From positions 1 through 10,199 of the forward strand of contig DATAXV010000165.1 in NCBI GenBank assembly GCA_036272915.1: a DNA stretch of 10,199 nt, given 5' to 3'. Numbering within the stretch: the stretch's first letter is position 1; each line of letters begins with the position of its first letter. The DNA comes from DATAXV01 sp036272915. Lineage in GTDB: Bacteria; Chloroflexota; Dormibacteria; Dormibacterales; Dormibacteraceae. Below the pieces are notes generated by a model that was given only the letters and a program-made list of their open reading frames with translations, did no database searches and was not told the origin of the DNA. This document shows, in pieces, positions 5,830-10,199 of the stretch. Both the position numbers and the translations under genes were made by a program.

Positions 5830-6618
5830 TCAGGAGAACTTGCGCTGCTGGTCGAGCCGGTAGGCGCGGGCCGCGGCCAGGAAGAGGACCAGCGTCCACC
5901 CCGCGGTCCAGGCTAGCGCCTGCCACACGGGCTCCTGGGCGTAACCGACCGCGTTCCAGCTGAGCTGGCCCAGGTGGTAGAGCGGCAGGTAGTGCGCCAC
6001 GTCCCGGATCACCGAGGGCATCTCGGTCAGCGGCACGAAGAGCCCGGAGGCGAAGGCCATGGGCAGGTAGATGAGGCTGGCCAGCGCGGGCGCGACATTG
6101 GGGCTCGCGCCGTAGCCGATGAGCATGCCCAGGCCGAGCATGGGCAGCGAACCGACGATGACGGCGGCGGCCAGGTCAAGCCAGTGCGTGACCGGCATCT
6201 CCACGCCTCCGATCGCGCCAACCACCATCAGCGGCAGCAGGGCGAGGATGGCCAGAGCCATCCCGCCGATCACGCTGGCCAGCAGCGCCACACCACCCGG
6301 CAGCGGCGTCGCCCGCTGCAGGACGTCGAGCTTCCGGGCCCGCTGGGTGGCCTGGTTGATGCCGATGTTGTAGACGAGCACGTTGCTCATCGCATAGGCC
6401 GACATCGAGGCCAAGATGTACGCGCCCACGGTCACGCTCGAGGAGATGTGCTGGTGGATGTTCGTCAGCCCAAAGAAGCAGAAGAACATGACCGGCAGGA
6501 CCATCGAGAAGAGCGTGAACATCGGGTTGCGGATATAGCCGAGGACGACGGACCACAGCTGGGCCCCGAGCATCCGCGGGACCGGAGCCACCTCGCGCCG
6601 GGCGATTGCCATGCTCAT
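5830..6618 (-). CDS. ABC-2 type exporter permease
   Basis: The 262-residue protein is an integral membrane subunit with about six predicted membrane segments, near 33-52, 64-85, 109-135, 148-170, 178-197 and 232-252. The cytoplasmic stretch QATQRARKLDVLQRATPLP (about 89-107) and the late YLPLYHLGQLSWNAVG (210-225) are typical of ABC-2 permeases of the DrrB/LnrM sort, which move drugs, lipids or antibiotics outward. Its ATG overlaps the stop of the ATPase gene by 4 bases (ATGA), so translation is coupled. A doubled AGGAGG-type site (complement of 6629-6637) lies about 10-13 bases upstream. It would pair with the upstream ATPase as a half-transporter that dimerises. The substrate is unknown. 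It is the last gene of the operon. Confidence 0.88.
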   Translation of the reverse strand: MSMAIARREVAPVPRMLGAQLWSVVLGYIRNPMFTLFSMVLPVMFFCFFGLTNIHQHISSSVTVGAYILASMSAYAMSNVLVYNIGINQATQRARKLDVLQRATPLPGGVALLASVIGGMALAILALLPLMVVGAIGGVEMPVTHWLDLAAAVIVGSLPMLGLGMLIGYGASPNVAPALASLIYLPMAFASGLFVPLTEMPSVIRDVAHYLPLYHLGQLSWNAVGYAQEPVWQALAWTAGWTLVLFLAAARAYRLDQQRKFS

Positions 6619-7526
6619 ACCGTCAGCACCTCCTCCTTCTGGGTGTGGTGGGTCAGTCCGATGAAGGCGTCCTCCAGGTCGGCGCCGACCACCTCAAGGT
6701 CGCAGATGGCGAGATCGCGGCGGAAGAGGGCGGACATCACCGCCTCCGGCTCGTTGCTGAGCAGGCGGACGCGCTCGCCGTCGATCTGCAGCTGCGTGTA
6801 GGGGAGCCCGGCGAGGTCCGCCTCCTGGAGCCCGGGCATGACGGTGAACGTGACCTTCTTGCCTGCCACCCGGGACTTGATCCGGCCGGGGGTGTCGTCG
6901 GCGATGACCAGGCCCTTGTCGATGACCACGATCCGGTCGGCCAGCTCGTCGGCCTCGCGGAGGTAGTGGGTGGTGAGGACGATGGTCCGCCCCTGCCGGC
7001 CGAACTCCTCGATCCCGTCGAGGAAGGCGCGGCGGGACTCCACGTCCATGCCCACCGTCGGCTCGTCCAGGAAGACGGCGTCGGGGTCGCCGCACACGGC
7101 CAGCGAGTAGTAGAGGCGCTGCCGTTGACCACCAGAGAGCTTGCCCACCTTGACCTTCGCCTGCTCCTCGAGGCCGGCCATGCGCAGGGCCCGGTCCAGG
7201 GAGAGCGGGTTGGGGTAGTAGGCGCGGAACAGGTCCACCGTCTCCCTCACCTGGAGGACGTCGGACACTCCCGACTCCTGGAGCATGACGCCGCACCGGC
7301 TGCGCGCCCTCCGGTCGCCGGGATCCATGCCGAACAGGCGAGCCTGACCGGAGGTGGGCCGGCGAAGGCCCAGCATCAGGCTGATCGCCGTCGTCTTGCC
7401 GGCGCCGTTGGGGCCGAGGATCGCGACCGACTCGCCCCGGCCGATGGCCAGATCGACGCCACGGAGCGCCTCGACGGCGCCGTAGTGCTTTCGAGCCTCC
7501 CGCAGCTCCACTGCGTTCTCGTTCAC
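6615..7526 (-). CDS. ABC exporter ATP-binding subunit (DrrA/LnrL/CcmA type)
   Basis: The protein has 303 residues from GTG 7526. Walker A is G38-PNGAGKT45, the Q-loop is Q83 in MLQESG, the signature is L130-SGGQ134, Walker B is A150-VFLDEP, and the H-loop is H187 in TTHYLREADELADR. The D-loop region reads TVGMD. All catalytic residues are present. The C-terminal 90 residues, ending in DLEDAFIGLT, are the usual tail of drug-export ATPases. It powers the permease encoded next to it. GTG 7526 is chosen because it lies 7 bases after a GGTAGCTT -10-like box, as in a leaderless mRNA. An in-frame GTG at 7580 would add 18 residues with no homology and no ribosome binding site. The operon is divergent from a two-component system, the arrangement seen for linearmycin-resistance lnrLMN/lnrJK in Bacillus. 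Confidence 0.92.
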   Translation of the reverse strand: MNENAVELREARKHYGAVEALRGVDLAIGRGESVAILGPNGAGKTTAISLMLGLRRPTSGQARLFGMDPGDRRARSRCGVMLQESGVSDVLQVRETVDLFRAYYPNPLSLDRALRMAGLEEQAKVKVGKLSGGQRQRLYYSLAVCGDPDAVFLDEPTVGMDVESRRAFLDGIEEFGRQGRTIVLTTHYLREADELADRIVVIDKGLVIADDTPGRIKSRVAGKKVTFTVMPGLQEADLAGLPYTQLQIDGERVRLLSNEPEAVMSALFRRDLAICDLEVVGADLEDAFIGLTHHTQKEEVLTV

Positions 7527-7533
7527 GGCCGTC

Positions 7534-7541
7534 AAGCTACC
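7534..7541 (-). promoter_or_regulatory. Extended -10 box of the exporter operon, leaderless
   Basis: Read on the minus strand, GGTAGCTT contains a TANNNT box (complement of 7534-7539) followed by 7 bases and GTG 7526. No Shine-Dalgarno precedes the GTG, so the mRNA probably starts at the codon itself. The -35 region is poor (about GGTGCC), which fits a promoter that needs an activator. Confidence 0.5.
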
Positions 7542-7584
7542 GGTGGGACCGAGCAGGGCACCAGTCGCGTTCCTCACCACTTCC

Positions 7585-7602
7585 GGGTGACGGATGTCAC
7601 CC
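7585..7602. promoter_or_regulatory. Palindromic operator candidate for the NarL-type response regulator
   Basis: GGGTGAC (7585-7591) and GTCACCC (7596-7602) are perfect inverted arms around GGAT. Dimeric NarL/DesR-type regulators bind such short dyads. The centre at 7593.5 is about 67 bases from the exporter start (7526) and about 66 from the kinase start (7660), so one bound dimer could serve both divergent promoters. A second palindrome, CCGGATCCGG (7603-7612), abuts it. Confidence 0.55.
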
Positions 7603-7645
7603 CCGGATCCGGCCTCCCATCACTTCTCCGGAGGCGGGGACCGGC

Positions 7646-7653
7646 GGTAGGCT
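7646..7653 (+). promoter_or_regulatory. Extended -10 box of the two-component operon, leaderless
   Basis: GGTAGGCT holds a TANNNT box at 7648-7653, 6 bases before ATG 7660. The nearest GGAGG (7630-7634) is 25 bases away, too far for ribosome binding. A start at or next to the A of ATG is therefore likely. The expected -35 position (about 7625-7630) shows no match to TTGACA and overlaps the palindrome CTCCGGAG (7626-7633). Confidence 0.5.
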
Positions 7654-7659
7654 CAGTTC

Positions 7660-8817
7660 ATGCCCGAGCGGTGCGACGACGTGGGAAACAGACGTGGGCT
7701 CAGGGGCCGTGTGATCGAGCTGGTCATGACCTACATCTGGCTCGCCTACCTGTTCCTGCCCGGGCTCGCCTCCCTGACTGCCGACATCTCCCTCGCCGCC
7801 AAGGGCGCCCTGCTCGTGGGGGTGCTGGTCTTCCTCTACTTCTACTACCGGAGCTGGGCGATCCCCTTCACGGAACGCCGGGCCCGCCTCGTCATCCTCG
7901 CCGCCGCCTACGCGGTCGCGCTGGTGCTGGCCCTGGGAGGAGGGAACGAGGGGTGGCAGTACCTCTTCGTCTACGTCGGTGTGATGGCCGGGTTCTGGGA
8001 CCCTCCCGGCTCGGTGGCGCTGGTGATCGTCACCGCCGCGACCGCCCTTGGTGTGGCGACGATCCAGGGAACGGGGATCGAGGACCAGCTGCTGCTCGGC
8101 TTCCTGACCCTGACCACCGGTCTCGGAATGGTCGGTGTGCGGGCGATGATGCAGCAGAACGACGAGCTGCGGCTGGCGCGCGAGGAGGTGGCCAAGCTGG
8201 CGGTCGCCGAGGAGCGCCTGCGCTTCGCCCGAGACCTCCACGACCTGCTCGGCCACAGCCTCTCCGTGATCGTCCTCAAGGCCGAGCTGGCGGGAAAGAT
8301 GGCGGGACGCGATCCGGCGCGGATGGAGACCGAGGTGCACGACATCGAGCGCGTCGCCCGCCAGGCCCTGCGCGAGGTCCGCGAGGCCGTCTCCGGATAC
8401 CGGCAGCCGAGCCTGAGCCAGGCGTTGGAGACGGCCAGGGCCACGCTCGAGGGTGCCGGTCTCTCGGTCCGGATGAACCTGGAGGCGCAGCCAGGAGCGG
8501 TCGCCGCCGAGGGCACGCTGGCGTGGGCGGTGCGCGAGGCGACGACCAACGTCATTCGCCACAGCGGAGCCCACCGCGTGGTGTTCGGGCTGCGCCGGGA
8601 GGGACCGGGTGTCGTTCTCTCCGTGATCGACGACGGCCGCGGCGGAGCCGTCAGCGAGGGCAACGGACTTCGCGGGCTCCGCGAGCGCATCGCCGCCAGC
8701 GGCGGGCAGCTCCGCTTCGGACCCGCCCCGGAGAGCGGCTTCGAGCTGGCGGTGACGGTTCCGGCGGTGCTCGGCGGGCGCGGCACGGCGGTTCCGTCGG
8801 ATACGGTGGGCGCGTGA
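7660..8817 (+). CDS. DesK-like sensor histidine kinase (HisKA_3 family)
   Basis: The 385-residue membrane sensor has six likely membrane segments (about 24-40, 48-63, 76-92, 99-113, 118-134 and 143-160), a helical linker (165-190) and a cytoplasmic kinase core. The phospho-acceptor is H194 in RDLHDLLGHSLSVI. The ATP-binding part shows an N-box with N297 in REATTNVIRHSG, a G1 box D325-G-R-G-G and a G2 box GNGLRGLRERI (334-344). There is no large extracellular domain, so it likely senses something in or at the membrane, as DesK, LiaS and LnrJ do. It should phosphorylate the regulator encoded next; the GTGA overlap implies coupled translation. The divergent ABC exporter is the likely target and may also help sensing. 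Other in-frame starts, such as ATG 7726, would cut off only the basic N-terminus. ATG 7660 is preferred because of the -10 box 6 bases upstream. Confidence 0.92.
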   Translation: MPERCDDVGNRRGLRGRVIELVMTYIWLAYLFLPGLASLTADISLAAKGALLVGVLVFLYFYYRSWAIPFTERRARLVILAAAYAVALVLALGGGNEGWQYLFVYVGVMAGFWDPPGSVALVIVTAATALGVATIQGTGIEDQLLLGFLTLTTGLGMVGVRAMMQQNDELRLAREEVAKLAVAEERLRFARDLHDLLGHSLSVIVLKAELAGKMAGRDPARMETEVHDIERVARQALREVREAVSGYRQPSLSQALETARATLEGAGLSVRMNLEAQPGAVAAEGTLAWAVREATTNVIRHSGAHRVVFGLRREGPGVVLSVIDDGRGGAVSEGNGLRGLRERIAASGGQLRFGPAPESGFELAVTVPAVLGGRGTAVPSDTVGA

Positions 8818-9419
8818 TCCGGGTCCTGCTGGCCGAGGACCAGGACATGGTCCGCGGCGCGATCGCGGCGCTGCTCTCTCTCGAGCCCGACATCGAGGTC
8901 GTGGCCGAGGTGGACCGGGGCGACCAGGTCCTGGCCGAGGCGCGGGGGCACCACCCGGAGGTGGCGCTCCTCGACATCGAGATGCCCGGCGCGGACGGCA
9001 TCTCCGTCGCCGCCGACCTGCGCCGGGAGTTGCCGGAGTGCCGGGTCCTGATCCTCACCACCTTCGGCAAGCCTGGCTACCTGCGGCGGGCGATGGCCAG
9101 TGGGGCCAGCGGCTTCATGCTCAAGGACGCGCCCGCGGAGGAGCTGGCCATCGCCATCCGGCGCACGATGGCCGGCGAGCGCGTCCTCGACCCTCAGCTC
9201 GCGGCGATCGCCCTGAGCGAGGGGGACAGCCCGCTCTCGCCGCGGGAGACCGAGGTGCTGCGGGCGTCGGTCGGCGGCGCCAGCGTGGCCCAGGTCGCCA
9301 GCCGCCTCTTCCTATCCGAGGGGACGGTCCGGAACCACCTCTCCGCGGCCATTCAGAAGCTTCAGGTGCACAACCGCACCGAGGCGGCGCAGGTGGCGAG
9401 GGAGAAGGGCTGGCTCTGA
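8814..9419 (+). CDS. NarL/LuxR-family response regulator (DesR/LnrK-like)
   Basis: The protein has 201 residues. The receiver domain (about 1-120) has the acidic pair E8-D9, the phospho-acceptor D54 in LLDIEMPG, T82-T83 in ILTTFG and K104 in FMLKD, so it should be phosphorylated normally. The LuxR-type helix-turn-helix fills 141-201: LSPRETEVL, then ASVAQVASRLFLSEGTVRNHLSAAIQKL. GTG 8814 overlaps the kinase stop as GTGA and is the only start that gives the receiver fold from its first strand (IRVLLAED). The frame remains open far upstream, but that part is antisense or out of frame to other genes. Likely binding site: the palindrome at 7585-7602. Likely regulon: the exporter and its own operon. 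Confidence 0.93.
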   Translation: MIRVLLAEDQDMVRGAIAALLSLEPDIEVVAEVDRGDQVLAEARGHHPEVALLDIEMPGADGISVAADLRRELPECRVLILTTFGKPGYLRRAMASGASGFMLKDAPAEELAIAIRRTMAGERVLDPQLAAIALSEGDSPLSPRETEVLRASVGGASVAQVASRLFLSEGTVRNHLSAAIQKLQVHNRTEAAQVAREKGWL

Positions 9420-9453
9420 CTGGACACCAAATAGCAAGATCGAAGGCTGCCTG

Positions 9454-9459
9454 TACACT
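9454..9459 (+). promoter_or_regulatory. -10 box (TACACT) of the PucR-like gene, probably leaderless
   Basis: TACACT lies 6 bases before ATG 9466 and is preceded by TG, an extended -10 form. The only purine-rich stretch, GAGG (9460-9463), is 2 bases from the ATG and too close to act as a ribosome binding site. This suggests its own promoter rather than read-through from the response-regulator gene 46 bases upstream. Confidence 0.45.
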
Positions 9460-9465
9460 GAGGTC

Positions 9466-10199
9466 ATGGCGGCATTGGCCTCCAGGTCCAGAGACAGCCT
9501 CCCCCCGTCGCTGATCGACGAGGTCGTGAGGCGGCGCCGGGGCCTCGCCAACCACATGGCGAGGGCTGTGGTGACGCTGGTCCGGTGGGATGACGCCGCC
9601 GGCGCCCCGCCGCACCGCGAGGCGATCGCGAAGGCCTGCGAGGCGGGCATCGACCTCTTCGTCGCCAGCGCGCGGGAGAAGCGTCCGGCGACCTTCCGGG
9701 AGATGCGCGAGGTGGCCCAGCTCGGGATCCTCCAGGCGCGCAGCGCCCAGTCGGTGGAGCCGCTGCTGCTCGCCTACCGGATCGCCGCGCGCGTCGCCTG
9801 GGACGCCATCGTCGACGCCTGGCGGGGCCACCCCGACAGCAACCCCGAGGCGGTGCTGCTGACCGCCAACTACGTCTTCACCGCCCTCGACCAGGTCGCG
9901 TCTCTGGTCACCCGCACCTACCTGCACGCCCGCGAGCAGCACATGCTGCGCGGGACCCGGGCCCGGACCCGGCTCTTCCACACCCTGATCAGCGACACCT
10001 TCGACTCCGAGCTAGAGGTGCGCAAGCAGGCGCTGGCGATCAACCTCGCCCTGGCCGGCAGCTACGTCGCCATCGTCATCAAGAGCGACGAGCCGGTGCG
10101 GGCCATGGCCGAGGGCATCGACCTCCCCTCCCGACCCCTCTCCGACAGCACCGACCCGCACACCCTGGTCGTGCTCTGGCCGGCCGAGTCGGAGGGCGC
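9466..10199 (+). CDS. PucR/CdaR-type transcriptional regulator, 5' part (3' end outside window)
   Basis: The gene starts at ATG 9466 and runs open to the right edge, giving 244 residues. The first 150 or so are helical and resemble the RsbRD-like N-terminal domain of PucR regulators: LPPSLIDEVVRRRRGLANHMARAVV, then FREMREVAQLGILQARSAQSVEPLLLAYRIAARVAWDAI. After a connecting helix (REQHMLRGTRARTRLFHTLI) there is the start of a CdaR GGDEF-like domain, seen as a strand, LAGSYVAIVIKSDE, and later HTLVVLWPAE. The family ends in a PucR-type helix-turn-helix, which would lie beyond the window. Such proteins control purine, amine or amino-acid catabolism or unknown targets. Nothing in this window shows its target. 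Confidence 0.75.
   Translation, partial: MAALASRSRDSLPPSLIDEVVRRRRGLANHMARAVVTLVRWDDAAGAPPHREAIAKACEAGIDLFVASAREKRPATFREMREVAQLGILQARSAQSVEPLLLAYRIAARVAWDAIVDAWRGHPDSNPEAVLLTANYVFTALDQVASLVTRTYLHAREQHMLRGTRARTRLFHTLISDTFDSELEVRKQALAINLALAGSYVAIVIKSDEPVRAMAEGIDLPSRPLSDSTDPHTLVVLWPAESEG

Noticed and set aside
2472..6621. An exact 12-mer repeat, CATGCTCATACC, at 2472-2483 and 6610-6621
   Set aside because: Several 12-base matches are expected by chance in 10 kb of this composition. One copy lies inside a gene start and the contexts share nothing else.
7527..7580. GTG 7580 as the start of the exporter ATPase
   Set aside because: The extra 18 residues are not part of the ABC fold, and the putative -10 box lies inside this stretch. 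GTG 7526 fits better, although only 5'-end mapping would settle it.
6606..8813. A very long open frame on the plus strand that runs into the response-regulator gene
   Set aside because: It is antisense to the exporter ATPase, then out of frame with the kinase, and is His/Gly/Arg-rich without any domain. It stays open because of high G+C; only 8814-9419 is real.
1..10199. CRISPR arrays, insertion sequences, rRNA or tRNA genes, riboswitches
   Set aside because: No regularly spaced repeats, transposase-like proteins, terminal inverted repeats or RNA-gene signatures were seen by eye on either strand.

Overview
This is a high-GC (roughly two-thirds G+C, estimated by eye) bacterial window. Tat-type lipoprotein export, a DUF664 DinB protein, a WYL regulator, a PucR-like regulator, GTG starts and several probably leaderless transcripts suggest Actinomycetota or a related terrabacterial lineage such as Dormibacterota or Chloroflexota. 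The phylum is inferred from gene style, not from a marker gene.

Layout, left to right. (1) Positions 1-431 hold the 3' end of an RloB-like gene, a family found in abortive-infection and restriction-linked loci. It is visibly lower in G+C than the rest. (2) About 300 bases without a gene end in a good promoter (TTGACA near 658), followed by an orphan extracellular solute-binding lipoprotein (735-2426). A cytoplasmic member of the gamma-glutamyltransferase Ntn-hydrolase family (2506-4113) follows on the same strand; its residues point to the YwrD/HpxW-like acylase side of the family rather than true GGT. (3) A WYL-domain regulator (complement 4156-5106) is divergent from a DUF664 DinB protein (5202-5777). 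The short gap between them carries a perfect 10-bp inverted repeat. (4) An ABC-2 type exporter (permease complement 5830-6618, ATPase complement 6615-7526) is divergent from a DesKR/LnrJK-like two-component system (kinase 7660-8817, regulator 8814-9419). (5) The 5' part of a PucR/CdaR-type regulator runs off the right edge (9466-10199).

The most coherent unit is region 4. The kinase probably senses membrane or antibiotic stress and phosphorylates the NarL-type regulator, which should activate the exporter and its own operon. The 133-base divergent gap contains a perfect palindrome, GGGTGAC-N4-GTCACCC, centred almost exactly midway between two apparently leaderless starts, each with a TANNNT -10 box 6-7 bases before the start codon. 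This is a compact, testable design for one operator driving two promoters. I see no complete new defence or mobile system. The best lead for one is the RloB fragment, whose partner genes would lie upstream of this window.
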